From NCBI RefSeq assembly GCF_001426905.1, contig NZ_LMFQ01000025.1, forward strand, positions 62,001-126,000: a DNA stretch of 64,000 nt, read 5' to 3'. Positions 30,704 to 39,842 of this stretch are shown piece after piece. Below the pieces are notes generated by a model. The model made no database searches. It was not told where the DNA came from and was given only the letters and a program-made list of their open reading frames with translations. The first letter of the stretch is position 1. Every line of letters starts with the position of its first letter. Source of the stretch: Caulobacter sp. Root1455. Its GTDB lineage: Bacteria > Pseudomonadota > Alphaproteobacteria > Caulobacterales > Caulobacteraceae. The translations under genes and the position numbers were made by a program.

Positions 30704-32209
30704 TCACACGCTCACCACCGGCTTGCGCCACGCCCAGGGCTGGGCCGTCTCCAGCTCATACGCCAGCGCCAGCAGCGTCTTCTCGGCCCCGACCCGTCCC
30801 GCGAACTGCACGCCCACCGGCAGGCCGTCGGGGGTCCAGTGCAGCGGCACGCTCATCGACGCCGCCCCGGCCACGTTGTGCAGGGTGGTGTAGCCCACAT
30901 AGGCGTTGAGCCGTTCGGTCAGGGTGGGGATGTCGACCGTCCCCGCCACCCAGCCCAGTCGCGCCGGGGGCTGGCCCAGCACGGGCGAGACGATCACGTC
31001 GTAGCGGTCGAACCAGCGGTCATAGGCCTGGCCCGCCGCGTTCAGATTGGCCACGGCCTTGCGCAGGCCGTCGGGCGGCATCTGGCCGACCAGTTCGGCC
31101 ATGGCCAGGGTGAACGGCTCCAGCAGGCTGTCGTCCGGTTTCCGGCCGATCGCCTTGCCGACCGCGTCGACCAGCTCGGCGGCCCCGCTGGCCCACAGCG
31201 CCAGAAAGTCCTGGGCGTAGGCGGCGCCGTCCACCGGCCACTTGGTCGGTTCGACCGTGTGGCCCAGCGACTCCATCAGCTTGGCGGCGTTCTCGGTGGC
31301 GGCGCGCACCTCCGGGTGGGGTTGGGCGCCGAGCATGGTCTCGACCACCAGGCCGACCCGCAGCCGCCGCTTGTCGGGACCCGAGATCAGGCCGACCGGC
31401 GGCAGGATCTCGTCGGCCCCGTGGCGCTCGGTCGCCGCCAACAGGGTGGCGCTGTCGCGGACGCTGTGGCTGACGCAGTGATAGACCGACAGATCGACCC
31501 CGCGCTGGGGCGGACGGCCCAGGACCATCCGGCCCCGCGACGGCTTCAGGCCGAACAGGCCGCAATTGGACGCCGGGATGCGGATCGAGCCGCCGCCGTC
31601 GCTGGCGTGGGCGAAGGCCGTGACGCCCGCCGCGGTCGCCACCGCGGCGCCGCCGGACGAACCGCCGCTGGAATGGTCGGAGTTCCACGGGTTGCGGGTG
31701 GGCGGAAAGCCGACCGGCTCGGTGGTCGGCAGGAAGCCGTATTCCGGCGTCGACGACTTGCCGATGACGATCAGCCCGGCCTTGTCGAAGCGATCGACAT
31801 AGGCTTCCTGGGCCTTGGCCGGCGGGTTGCGCAGCATGGCGCGCGAGCCGCTGTAGGTGGGCAGGCCGACATAGTCGTCCAGGTCCTTGACCAGGAACGG
31901 CACGCCCGCGAAGGGACCGGTCGGCTGGGCCGTTCCCGCGTCGAGGCGCTTGGCCTTGTCGATGGCGCGGTCGAAGTCGGGCGTGACCAGGAAGCCCAGC
32001 TTGGGCTGCAGCGCCTCGGCGTCGCGCACGGCCTTTTCCGTCACCTCCAGCGCGCTGACCTCCTTGCGGCGGATGCGGCCGGCGATCTCGACGGCGTCGG
32101 GCGCCCAGGGCGCGGACGAGGCGGCGGAGGCCGGCTTGGCCCCGGCTTCGGAAGCGGCGGCGGCGATCGCGGCGGCGCCGGCGACCAGGCCCTGGCGTCT
32201 GGACATCAT
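30704..32209 (-). CDS. Amidase-signature enzyme, probably Tat-exported
   Basis: A 501-residue protein. The N-terminus MMSRRQGLVAGAAA is of twin-arginine type, followed by an Ala-rich hydrophobic segment. The amidase-signature triad is visible: Lys108 in F-L-V-K-D, the cis-Ser in GGSSGG (about 182-187) and the nucleophile Ser208 in DGGGSIRIPAS. The fold hydrolyses carboxamides. The sequence style (FAGVPFLVKDLDDYVGLP) recalls 6-aminohexanoate-cyclic-dimer hydrolases, but the natural substrate is open. It is divergent from the tlyA-like gene with a palindrome between them. Confidence 0.9.
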   Translation of the reverse strand: MMSRRQGLVAGAAAIAAAASEAGAKPASAASSAPWAPDAVEIAGRIRRKEVSALEVTEKAVRDAEALQPKLGFLVTPDFDRAIDKAKRLDAGTAQPTGPFAGVPFLVKDLDDYVGLPTYSGSRAMLRNPPAKAQEAYVDRFDKAGLIVIGKSSTPEYGFLPTTEPVGFPPTRNPWNSDHSSGGSSGGAAVATAAGVTAFAHASDGGGSIRIPASNCGLFGLKPSRGRMVLGRPPQRGVDLSVYHCVSHSVRDSATLLAATERHGADEILPPVGLISGPDKRRLRVGLVVETMLGAQPHPEVRAATENAAKLMESLGHTVEPTKWPVDGAAYAQDFLALWASGAAELVDAVGKAIGRKPDDSLLEPFTLAMAELVGQMPPDGLRKAVANLNAAGQAYDRWFDRYDVIVSPVLGQPPARLGWVAGTVDIPTLTERLNAYVGYTTLHNVAGAASMSVPLHWTPDGLPVGVQFAGRVGAEKTLLALAYELETAQPWAWRKPVVSV

Positions 32210-32256
32210 GAGATTCCCCCTCTGGGCCCGACGTCTGGAGCGCGTCGGTGATCAGT

Positions 32257-32269
32257 GTTCACTGTGAAC
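32257..32269. promoter_or_regulatory. Perfect palindrome GTTCAC-T-GTGAAC between amidase and tlyA-like genes
   Basis: A 13-bp exact palindrome with a single central base, 48 bases upstream of the amidase start and 41 bases upstream of the tlyA-like start. The form is that of small dimeric repressor operators such as those of TetR-type proteins. No regulator gene lies next to it. Confidence 0.4.
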
Positions 32270-32309
32270 CGAAGGGCGTCGGCTCCGCAAGTCGTGCTAC
32301 AGCCCCCGG

Positions 32310-33041
32310 ATGAAACGCAAACGCGCCGACATTCTGCTGGTCGAGACCGGCCTGTTCGACAGCCGGGCCAAGGCCCGCGCCGCCATCGAGGCCGGGGCCG
32401 TCAAGGCCGACGGCAAGGTCGTGACCAAGCCGTCGCAGGAGCTTGAGCAGACCGCCGTGCTCGAAGGCGTCGCCGCCTTCCCCTGGGTGGGACGCGGCGC
32501 CCTGAAGCTGGCCCACGCCCTGGAGCTGTGGCCGATCGCCGTCGAGGGCAAGATCGCCCTCGACGTCGGGGCCTCGACCGGCGGCTTCACCGAGGTGCTG
32601 CTGTCGAAGGGCGCGGCCAAGGTCTATGCCGTCGATGTCGGCCGCGAGCAGCTGCATCCGCGCATCGCCGCCGATCCTCGCGTGATCGACCGCTCCGGCG
32701 TCGACGCCCGGGTGCTGGACGAAGGCCATTTGGACGAGGCGCCCGGCCTGGTGGTCAGCGACGTCAGCTTCATCTCGGTGGAGAAGTGCCTGCCCGTGGC
32801 CCTGGACCTGGCCGAGCCGGGGGCGGACCTGGTCAGCCTGATCAAACCGCAGTTCGAAGCCGGCCGCGACCGGGTGGGGAAGGGCGGCTTGGTCAAGGAC
32901 CCGGCGATCATCGCCGACTGCATCGTCTCGGTGCGCGCCTTCGTCGAGGCGTCGGGCTGGACGGTGAAGGCCGTGGCGCCCAGCCCGATCACCGGCGGCG
33001 ACGGCCAGGTCGAGCACCTGCTGTGGGCCGTCAAGGACTAG
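32310..33041 (+). CDS. tlyA: TlyA-family rRNA 2'-O-methyltransferase / hemolysin-like protein
   Basis: A 243-residue protein with an N-terminal S4 RNA-binding domain (about residues 3-62, starting R-A-D-I-L-L-V) and a C-terminal FtsJ/RrmJ-type methyltransferase domain (about 80-240) with the SAM motif LDVGASTGGFTEV. TlyA methylates ribose in 16S and 23S rRNA in mycobacteria, which sensitises them to capreomycin. The alphaproteobacterial members have the same build, and their function is less tested. Often found near dxs and xseB, which are not visible here. Confidence 0.88.
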   Translation: MKRKRADILLVETGLFDSRAKARAAIEAGAVKADGKVVTKPSQELEQTAVLEGVAAFPWVGRGALKLAHALELWPIAVEGKIALDVGASTGGFTEVLLSKGAAKVYAVDVGREQLHPRIAADPRVIDRSGVDARVLDEGHLDEAPGLVVSDVSFISVEKCLPVALDLAEPGADLVSLIKPQFEAGRDRVGKGGLVKDPAIIADCIVSVRAFVEASGWTVKAVAPSPITGGDGQVEHLLWAVKD

Positions 33042-33076
33042 GGCCGATCGATACGGCTTCTGACGCGAAAACCCCG

Positions 33077-33152
33077 TCCTTCGACAAGCTCAGGATGAGT
33101 TTTCTACGGCCACGGCCCTGACATTGGTCCTCATCCCGAGCTTGTCGAAGGA
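33077..33152. repeat. Intergenic inverted repeat, 23-nt arms
   Basis: Arm TCCTTCGACAAGCTCAGGAT... (33077-33099) is the reverse complement of 33130-33152 with one mismatch; the spacer is 30 bases. The arm type (CTTCGACAAGCTC with GAGCTTGTCGAAG) is a widespread interspersed repeat in proteobacterial genomes. It lies between convergent genes. A single partial copy (CCTTCGACAGG) is at about 35447. Confidence 0.8.
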
Positions 33153-33185
33153 GAGGGCCACGCACCAGGCTCGGCTCTTGGCGAA

Positions 33186-33218
33186 GAAAAAGGCCGCCGG
33201 CGCGAACGCCGGCGGCCT
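33186..33218 (-). terminator. Terminator of the glycine-zipper gene
   Basis: A 12-bp perfect stem, AGGCCGCCGGCG (33191-33202) with CGCCGGCGGCCT (33207-33218) and a CGAA loop, followed on the minus strand by a T-run (33191-33187). Confidence 0.85.
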
Positions 33219-33247
33219 CAAGACAATCGAATGAGAAATAGCCGGAC

Positions 33248-33934
33248 CTATTCGACGACCTGGTAGCGCCCCGAGGCGTCCGGGCAGACGCGGACGAAGC
33301 GCTTCTGGGTGCGGCCGTCCGGCAGGTAGATCGGGCTTTCGGCCAGGGTGCAGCCGCCGGCCTCGACCTTGCTGTCGCTCACGCCGTAGACGGCTTGGGC
33401 CTCGGGGCCGTAGCCGCCGGGACGATCGCCGTCGTCGCCGTCGTCGTAGCGGCTGTTGTCGGAGCGGTCGGCGTAGCTGCGATCATAGTCGGTGCGGTCA
33501 TAGCCAGCGGCGCGGTCATAGCTGTCGACGCGGTCATAGTCGCTGTGGTCATAGCTGTTGCTGGCGCCCCGGTCGTAGGCCGGCGGAGGCGGCGGCGGGA
33601 CCGAAGAGCAGGCGGCCGAGTGGCGGCCGATGGCCGAACCGGCGATCGCGCCCAGCAGGCCGCCGAGCACGGCGCCTTCGGTGCGGGCGCCATGGGCGGC
33701 CACGCTGGTGCCGATCGCCGCGCCCAGGCCCGCTCCGACCAGGCCGCCGCCCGTGCCGCGCTGCGTCGTGCTGCGCTGGCAGGGATCATAGTAGGGGCCG
33801 TTGGTTTGATAGCCGCCGCCGTAGGCGCCGGCGGCGCCGTAACCGCCATAGGACTGGGCCGAGGCCATCGTCGGGGCCAGCGCGCCGGCGAGGAGGGCCG
33901 CGGTCGCGACGCCGAGAACGGACTTGAACATCAT
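33248..33934 (-). CDS. Exported glycine-zipper protein with Tyr/Asp-rich repeats
   Basis: A 228-residue protein with AGGAG 6 bases before the first of two ATG codons. The signal peptide ends in ASAQ (about residue 27). A glycine-zipper 2TM-type stretch follows (GGGLVGAGLGAAIGTSVAAH... GGLLGAIAGSAIG, about 62-103), then a Pro block. A low-complexity region of Tyr-Asp-Arg repeats (about 120-175) precedes a C-terminal domain with CTLAESPIYLPDGRTQ. Glycine-zipper proteins are outer-membrane or periplasmic envelope proteins. No specific role can be given. Confidence 0.8.
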   Translation of the reverse strand: MMFKSVLGVATAALLAGALAPTMASAQSYGGYGAAGAYGGGYQTNGPYYDPCQRSTTQRGTGGGLVGAGLGAAIGTSVAAHGARTEGAVLGGLLGAIAGSAIGRHSAACSSVPPPPPPAYDRGASNSYDHSDYDRVDSYDRAAGYDRTDYDRSYADRSDNSRYDDGDDGDRPGGYGPEAQAVYGVSDSKVEAGGCTLAESPIYLPDGRTQKRFVRVCPDASGRYQVVE

Positions 33935-34202
33935 CGAAAACTCCTCCGACCGAGTCCGTAGAGGGCTGGACCCGCCTTACGTCTTAGATTGCCGAGTTCT
34001 TCATGAACGGCGGTTGAGCGACCCGTTCATCTTCGTTCACGCGCATTCGCGCCGAATGCGCTAAGGGGAACGTGAAATCTTGTCGGCGCCGATCGTGGCG
34101 CGGGCATGGCGGGCCCCCGGGCCCCCGAAAATCATGACCCCGAAAGGGCCGGAACCCCGTGAAGGTTCCGCCCGACGAACAGACCCGAGAATTGGACTAT
34201 CC

Positions 34203-35429
34203 ATGCGTGAACTGAGGATCCAGGCGGTCGGCGCCCAGGGCGACGGCATCGCCGAGGGCTCTTTCGTCCCCCTGACCCTGCCTGGCGAGCTGATCACCGC
34301 CGAGATGACCGGCAATCGCGGCGAACTGGTCGAGGTGCTGGAGCCCAGCCCCGACCGCGTCCTTCCGCCATGCCCGCACTTCGGGGTCTGCGGCGGCTGC
34401 GCCTTCCAGCACTGGGACGCCAAGCCCTATCTGGAATGGAAGCGAGAGCAGATCCAGTTCCAGCTGGCCCGCGAGGGGCTGGAGACCGAGGTCCTGCCGA
34501 CCTTCGCCTCGCCGCCGGCCTCGCGCCGCCGCGTCGCTCTGCACGCCCGGGGCGGCAAGGGCGGGGCGCGGCTAGGCTTCAAGGAGCGCCGCTCGTGGAA
34601 CCTGGCGCGGATCGAGACCTGCCCGGTCACCAACCCCAAGCTGGTCGCGGCTTTCCCGGCCCTGGCCCGCCTGGCCGCGCCGTTCCTGGAGCACCCCAAG
34701 TCGGCCCCGACCCTGCACGTCACCCTGACCGCCACGGGCCTGGACATCGACATCACCGGCGTCGAGGCCAAGAGCGGCGGCCTGTCGGCCGACGCCCGCG
34801 TGCGCGCCGCGATGATCGCCGGCGAGCATGACTTCGCCCGGGTCACCATGGCCGGCGAGATGATCTACATGGCCCGCCAGCCGATGGTGAAGCTGGGTCC
34901 GGCCGTCGTCTCCCTGCCGGCAGGCAGCTTCCTGCAGGCCGTGCCCCAGGCCGAGAAGGCCATGGTCGATTTCGCCGTCGAGGCCGCCCAGGGCGCGTCG
35001 CGGATCGTCGACCTGTTCAGCGGCGTGGGCACCTTCACCTTCCGTCTGGCCGAGATCGGCGGGGTCTACGCCGCCGACAGCTCCGCCCCCGCCATCGCCG
35101 CCCTGAAGGGCGCGGTCGGCACGGCCACGGGCCTGAAGGCGATCACCGCCGAGGCGCGCGACCTGACCCGCCGGCCGGTGCTTTCGACCGAGCTGGCCAA
35201 GGTGGACGTTGCCGTGCTCGACCCGCCGCGCGCCGGCGCCTACGAGCAGCACGTCGAAATCGCCAAGTCCAAGGTGGCCCGCGTGGTCGGCGTCTCGTGC
35301 AATCCGGCCACCTTCGCCCGCGACGCCAAGCTGCTGGTCGACGCCGGCTTCCGCCTTGAGCGGGTCTTGCCGGTGGACCAGTTCCTGTGGTCGCCGCATA
35401 TTGAGCTGGTCGGAGTGTTTTCGCGGTAG
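34203..35429 (+). CDS. Class I SAM-dependent RNA (uracil-5-)methyltransferase with Fe-S cluster (RlmD/TrmA type)
   Basis: A 408-residue protein; the ATG at 34203 fits the family N-terminus (a TRAM-like segment, residues 1-50). Four Cys for a [4Fe-4S] cluster are visible: Cys57, Cys63, Cys66 and Cys140. The SAM-binding motif DLFSGVGTF is at about 270, DPPRAGA is near 341, and the catalytic SCNP motif is near 366. These are the hallmarks of the RumA/RlmD group, which makes m5U in 23S rRNA, and of related tRNA enzymes. The exact target base cannot be decided. A hairpin (CGGAACC 34150-34156 with GGTTCCG 34164-34170) lies in the leader. Confidence 0.9.
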   Translation: MRELRIQAVGAQGDGIAEGSFVPLTLPGELITAEMTGNRGELVEVLEPSPDRVLPPCPHFGVCGGCAFQHWDAKPYLEWKREQIQFQLAREGLETEVLPTFASPPASRRRVALHARGGKGGARLGFKERRSWNLARIETCPVTNPKLVAAFPALARLAAPFLEHPKSAPTLHVTLTATGLDIDITGVEAKSGGLSADARVRAAMIAGEHDFARVTMAGEMIYMARQPMVKLGPAVVSLPAGSFLQAVPQAEKAMVDFAVEAAQGASRIVDLFSGVGTFTFRLAEIGGVYAADSSAPAIAALKGAVGTATGLKAITAEARDLTRRPVLSTELAKVDVAVLDPPRAGAYEQHVEIAKSKVARVVGVSCNPATFARDAKLLVDAGFRLERVLPVDQFLWSPHIELVGVFSR

Positions 35430-35472
35430 GACGGCCCATCCTTCGACAGGTGGGGCGTCCCTGGAGACGGCC

Positions 35473-36564
35473 ATGGACGAGCGACGCGGCGATCGGGGAG
35501 AGTCCAGGGAGGCGGGTCTCAAGGGACGCGCCGCCTTCGCCCTGGACGGCGCCAGCCAGCGGGCCAAGGCGGCCGTCAAGGCCGCCTGGTGGACCGCCGC
35601 CGGCGGCGTGACCCGCGCCCTGGCCCGGCCGACGCGCGGCGAGGCCAAGACCAAGTTCGAACCCCAGGGGCCGCCGGTCTCGGCCGCCCGGCTGCGCAAG
35701 GCCTATCTGACCGCCTTCGACAAGGACGCCGCCGACGTCGCCGCCGGCCTCTATCCGCCGGTCGGGGACGGACCGCGCAATCCCGCGGACGCCTTTCGCG
35801 AAGCCCTGGACGTCATCGCCGACGCCCGCGCCGTCGACCAGCGCCGCCGCCGGGGCGACGGCGTCGAGGTGCGCGACGAGCCCGAAAGTGAAGGCTATCC
35901 AAACTACTACCGGCAGAACTTCCACTATCAGTCGGGCGGCTGGTTCACCGACGCCAGCGCGCGGCGCTACGAGGCCCAGGTCGAGGCGCTGTTCTCCGGC
36001 GCGGCCGGGGCCATGCGCCGGCGGGCCCTGTCGCTGCTGGCCCGTCACTGGCGCGGCAAGGACCAGCGGGGCTTGAGGCTGGTCGACCTGGCCTGCGGCT
36101 CGGGCGCGTTCCTCAGCGACCTGGACGCGGCCTTTCCCCGCGCCGCCATCGCGGGCCTGGACCTGTCGCGCGCCTATCTGGCCGCCGCCCGCAGCCGTTC
36201 GGGTCGGGGCGGGGTGCAGGCCAACGCCGAGGCCCTGCCGTTCGCCGACGCCAGCCTGGACGCCGTGACCTGCGTCTACCTGTTCCACGAACTGCCGCCG
36301 CGCGTGCGTCCGGTGGTGGCCGCCGAGATCGCCCGGGTGCTCAAGCCCGGCGGGGTGCTGGCCTTCGCCGATTCCGTGCAGCCGTCCGACGAGCCCGACC
36401 TGTCACGGCTGCTGGAGGCTTTCCCGGCCTATTTCCACGAGCCGTACTATTCGACCTACGCCCAGGCCGACCTGCCGGCCCTGTTCGGCGCGGCTGGGCT
36501 AAGCGTGGCCGGACAGGACCAGGCCTTCCTGACCAAGGCGCTGCTGCTCGAAAAGCCCTTGTGA
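35473..36564 (+). CDS. Class I SAM-dependent methyltransferase
   Basis: A 363-residue protein starting at the ATG at 35473 behind GGAG with a 6-base spacer. Residues 1-150 are helical with no recognised domain. From about 190 a methyltransferase-11 type domain follows, with LVDLACGSGAFL (motif I), L-P-F-A-D-A-S-L-D-A-V (motif IV region) and A-R-V-L-K-P-G-G. It probably methylates a small molecule, such as a quinone or lipid precursor, judged only from the domain type. No signal peptide. It is 43 bases from the upstream RNA methyltransferase gene and may be cotranscribed with it. Confidence 0.8.
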   Translation: MDERRGDRGESREAGLKGRAAFALDGASQRAKAAVKAAWWTAAGGVTRALARPTRGEAKTKFEPQGPPVSAARLRKAYLTAFDKDAADVAAGLYPPVGDGPRNPADAFREALDVIADARAVDQRRRRGDGVEVRDEPESEGYPNYYRQNFHYQSGGWFTDASARRYEAQVEALFSGAAGAMRRRALSLLARHWRGKDQRGLRLVDLACGSGAFLSDLDAAFPRAAIAGLDLSRAYLAAARSRSGRGGVQANAEALPFADASLDAVTCVYLFHELPPRVRPVVAAEIARVLKPGGVLAFADSVQPSDEPDLSRLLEAFPAYFHEPYYSTYAQADLPALFGAAGLSVAGQDQAFLTKALLLEKPL

Positions 36565-36664
36565 CGAACCCTGTGATCAACCCGCTCATGGCCATTGCCT
36601 AGCGCGGCGGGCTCCTGTATTCGAACCGACCTCTTCGCCGACGCTCCTTTGCGTTGACCCGGAT

Positions 36665-36738
36665 GGCCCGGTGGCGGAGTGGTGACGCAGCGGATTGCAA
36701 ATCCGTGCACCCCGGTTCGATTCCGGGCCGGGCCTCCA
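36665..36738 (+). tRNA. tRNA-Cys (anticodon GCA), CCA encoded
   Basis: A 74-base cloverleaf. Acceptor GGCCCGG pairs with CCGGGCC, the anticodon loop is in GGATTGCAAATCC with anticodon GCA, and the T arm contains GGTTCGATTCC. The discriminator is T (U73), which is the identity base for cysteine tRNA. CCA is encoded. The promoter must lie in the roughly 100 bases upstream. Confidence 0.97.
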
Positions 36739-36814
36739 CCTTTTCCAAGAACTCAGATCCCTTCGGTCCGAGCGGCTCTTTCCGCCGAGCAGCCCACACG
36801 CGCCGCGCCCGCCC

Positions 36815-37600
36815 CTAGGCCGCGCGGCGGGCGTAGAGGAACTCGATCACCGCGGCCCGGGCGTGGATGTAGGTCGGGTTCTCGGCGACGGCCAGGCGGT
36901 CGCGCGGGCGTTCGAGGCGCACGTCGAGCACCTGGCCGATCGCGGCGCGCGGGCCGTTGGTCATCATCACGATGCGGTCCGAAAGCAGGGCGGCCTCGTC
37001 GACGTCGTGGGTGACCATCAGCACCGTGTTGTTCAGGCTGGCGTGGATCTCCATGACGCTGTCCTGCAGGTGGGCGCGGGTCAGGGCGTCCAGGGCGCCG
37101 AACGGCTCGTCCAGCAGCAGCACCTTGGGCTCCATGGCCAGGGCCCGGGCGATGCCGACCCGCTGCTTCATGCCGCCCGAGATCTCCGAGGGCCGCTTGT
37201 CCAGGGCGTGGGTCATCTTGACCAGCTCCAGGTTGTGCAGGGTCCACGCGCGGCGCTCGGCGGCCGTCTTGGTCGCGCCGAACACCTTGTCGACCGCCAG
37301 GGCGACGTTCTCGCGCACGGACAGCCACGGCAGCAGCGAATGGTTCTGGAACACCACCGCGCGGTCCGGACCGGGGGCGTTGACCTCCTGCTTGTCGAGG
37401 ATCACCGCCCCGGTGGTCACCGGAACCAGGCCGGCGACCACGTTCAGCAGGGTCGATTTTCCGCAGCCGGAATGGCCGATGATCGAGACGAACTCGCCCT
37501 TGTCGACCTTCAGGTCGATGCCGGTCAGCACCTCGGAACGGGCGGCGCCCTTGGCGAACGTGACGCCGACGCCTTCGATGGAGAGATAGGCCTTGGCCAT
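36815..37600 (-). CDS. ABC transporter ATP-binding protein, nitrate/sulfonate type
   Basis: A 261-residue ATPase with Walker A GHSGCGKST (about residues 43-51), Q-loop, signature SGGMKQR (about 140-146), Walker B LLLDEP and an H-loop (THD). It belongs to the NrtD/SsuB/TauB group. It is the last gene of the operon porin, binding protein, permease, ATPase, 13 bases behind the permease. It powers uptake of the small anion carried by the binding protein. Confidence 0.92.
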   Translation of the reverse strand: MAKAYLSIEGVGVTFAKGAARSEVLTGIDLKVDKGEFVSIIGHSGCGKSTLLNVVAGLVPVTTGAVILDKQEVNAPGPDRAVVFQNHSLLPWLSVRENVALAVDKVFGATKTAAERRAWTLHNLELVKMTHALDKRPSEISGGMKQRVGIARALAMEPKVLLLDEPFGALDALTRAHLQDSVMEIHASLNNTVLMVTHDVDEAALLSDRIVMMTNGPRAAIGQVLDVRLERPRDRLAVAENPTYIHARAAVIEFLYARRAA

Positions 37601-37613
37601 GATGCGATGTCTC

Positions 37614-38507
37614 CTAGCTCGCCGCGTCGCCGCGCGAGATGACGTGGCCCAGCAGGGCCACCAGGCGATCGAGGAAGAAGCCGGTCAGTCCGACCCAGGC
37701 CAGGGCCACGATGATGTCGGAGATGCGCGAGGCGTTGTACTGGTCCCAGATGAAGAACCCGACGCCAACGCCGCCCAACAGCATCTCGGAGGCGACGATG
37801 GCCAGCCAGCTCATGCCGATGCCGATCCGCAGGCCGGTGAAGATGTAGGGCGTGGTGGCCGGCAGCAGGATCTTGAAGAAGTACTCGACGGGCGACAGCC
37901 GCAGCACCTTGGCGACATTGACGTAGTCGGTCGGGATGTTGCGCACGCCGACGGCCGTGTTGATGATGATCGGCCAGATCGAGGTGATGAAGATCACGAA
38001 CAGGGCCGAGGGCTGGGCCTCGCGGAAGGCGGCTAGCGAGATCGGCAGCCAGGCCAGGGGCGGCACGGTGCGCAGCACCTGGAAGATCGGGTCCAGGCCG
38101 CGATGCGCCCAGCGGTTGGAGCCGATCAGCACGCCCAGCATCACCCCGCAGACCGCCGAGATCGAAAAGCCGACCCCGACCCGCTTGAGGCTGGTCAGCA
38201 CGTGCCAGAACAGGCCCTTGTCGACGCCGCCGTGGTCGTAGAACGGATCCAGGATCAGGGCCTTGGATCCCAGCCAGACCTGGCTGGGCGACGGCAGGCC
38301 GCCATAGGAGTCCCCGACCGCCAGCTGCCAGACGCCCAGGACGGTCAGCAGGGTCAGCAGCGGCGGGATGACCGCGGCCGCCGCGGCGCCGGCCCGCCGC
38401 GCGACCTCGGCCAGGCCCGAGACGCGGGTCTCGCCGCTGGCCGCCGGGGCGAGGGACTCGACCGCGATCGGCTCGGCCGGCGAGAACGAGGGCTTGGGAA
38501 AGGTCAT
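37614..38507 (-). CDS. ABC transporter permease, nitrate type (NrtB family)
   Basis: A 297-residue membrane protein with a polar N-terminal tail (about 1-35) and about six membrane segments. The inner-membrane signature for contact with the ATPase is present (E-A-Q-P-S-A-L-F-V region). It is a BPD_transp_1 type permease of the nitrate/cyanate/taurine group. It lies 12 bases behind the binding-protein gene. Confidence 0.9.
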   Translation of the reverse strand: MTFPKPSFSPAEPIAVESLAPAASGETRVSGLAEVARRAGAAAAAVIPPLLTLLTVLGVWQLAVGDSYGGLPSPSQVWLGSKALILDPFYDHGGVDKGLFWHVLTSLKRVGVGFSISAVCGVMLGVLIGSNRWAHRGLDPIFQVLRTVPPLAWLPISLAAFREAQPSALFVIFITSIWPIIINTAVGVRNIPTDYVNVAKVLRLSPVEYFFKILLPATTPYIFTGLRIGIGMSWLAIVASEMLLGGVGVGFFIWDQYNASRISDIIVALAWVGLTGFFLDRLVALLGHVISRGDAAS

Positions 38508-38519
38508 GCCGCGCCCTCC

Positions 38520-39821
38520 CTAGACCAGCTTCTTGATCGGCTGGCTGGCCAGGTAAGCGCCCGGATTGGCCGGGTCGAACACCTTGCCGTCGAAGAAGCG
38601 CTCGACGCCGCGGCTGTCGCCGGCGGGGCCCGCCTGGCCGATCGACTTGGCCGCCGCGCGCCAGATGTCCGAACGGTTGACCTTGTCGACCAACGCCTTG
38701 GTGTTGGTCTTCTGGGGCAGCACGCCCCAGCGGATGTCCTCGGTCAGGAACCACAGGTCGTGCGACTTGAACGGGAAGCTGGCGCTGTCGGCCCAGAACT
38801 TCATCCGGTGCGGCGAGTTCTTCAGCGTCCGGCCGTCGCCATAGTCCACCGTGCCCTGCAGGCGGGGCAGGATGTCGCCCATCGGCACGTTGATGTACTG
38901 CCGCCCCGAAACGATCGAGCACATGGCCGGCAGGTTCGAGGCCTTGTCGCACCACAGGGCCGCCTCCTGCACGGCGGCCGTGATGGCCTGGGCGGCGCGA
39001 GGATACTTGTCGACCCAGGCGGCGCGCATGCCCAGGGCCTTCTCGGGGTGGTTCATCCACAGTTCCGAGGTCAGGCAGGCGGTGTAGCCGACCCGCTGGT
39101 TGACCAGCTGGCCGTTCCAAGGCTCGCCCACGCAGAAGGCGTCCTGGGTGCCCGCCTTCATGTTGGCCACCATCTGGGGCGGCGGGATGACGATGGTGGC
39201 GATGTCGGTCTCGGGATTGATGCCGCCGGCCGCCAGCCAGTAACGGACCCACAGGTCGTGGGTGCCGCCCCGGAAGGTCATGGCCACCTTGGCGATGTTG
39301 CCGGCCGCCTTCAGCTGCTGGAACTTGGCCTTGGCCCCGGCGCTGTTGAGCCCGACCTTCACCGCCTTCAGGTCGTTGCCGACCGAGATGCCCTGACCGT
39401 TCGTGTTGAGGCGGGCCAGGATGTACATCGGCGTCGGCGCGCCGCCGGTGATCGATCCGGTGGTCATCAGATAGGGCATGGGCGAGAGGATGTGGGCGCC
39501 GTCGATGCCGCCGCGCTCCGATCCCAGCACCAGGTTGTCGCGGGTGGCGGCCCACGAGGCCTGCTTGACCACCTCCAGGTCGGGCAGGCCGTACTTGGCG
39601 AACAGGCCGCGCTCTTTGGCGATGATCACCGGGGCGGAGTCGGTCAGGGCGATGAAGCCCAGCCGGGCCTTGGCCACCTCGGGCCCGGCGCCGGCCGCGT
39701 GGGCGCCGGCCGGGAACAGGGCCCTGGCGGCGGCGAGCGTGGCGGCCGCGCCCACCAGGGCGTGGCGGCGGGTCAGGCTGACATCGGTCGCCAGGTCGGC
39801 GGTCTTGTCGGTCTTGGTCAT
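38520..39821 (-). CDS. ABC transporter substrate-binding protein, NrtA/CmpA family
   Basis: A 433-residue protein. The N-terminus carries a twin-arginine signal (SLTRRHALVGAAATLAA, about 15-31), so it is exported folded. The mature part has the NrtA/CmpA size and blocks (GFIALTDSAPVIIAKERGLF; later CVGEPWNGQLV). NrtA binds nitrate or nitrite and CmpA binds bicarbonate; the operon partners favour nitrate. A twin-arginine signal is usual for this family in alphaproteobacteria. It is 21 bases behind the porin gene. Confidence 0.9.
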   Translation of the reverse strand: MTKTDKTADLATDVSLTRRHALVGAAATLAAARALFPAGAHAAGAGPEVAKARLGFIALTDSAPVIIAKERGLFAKYGLPDLEVVKQASWAATRDNLVLGSERGGIDGAHILSPMPYLMTTGSITGGAPTPMYILARLNTNGQGISVGNDLKAVKVGLNSAGAKAKFQQLKAAGNIAKVAMTFRGGTHDLWVRYWLAAGGINPETDIATIVIPPPQMVANMKAGTQDAFCVGEPWNGQLVNQRVGYTACLTSELWMNHPEKALGMRAAWVDKYPRAAQAITAAVQEAALWCDKASNLPAMCSIVSGRQYINVPMGDILPRLQGTVDYGDGRTLKNSPHRMKFWADSASFPFKSHDLWFLTEDIRWGVLPQKTNTKALVDKVNRSDIWRAAAKSIGQAGPAGDSRGVERFFDGKVFDPANPGAYLASQPIKKLV

Positions 39822-39842
39822 GATCTCAAATCCCGCTGCAGG

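Noticed and set aside
34100..34200. Riboswitch in the leader of the RNA methyltransferase gene
   Set aside because: Only one small hairpin (34150-34170) and no conserved riboswitch core were recognised.
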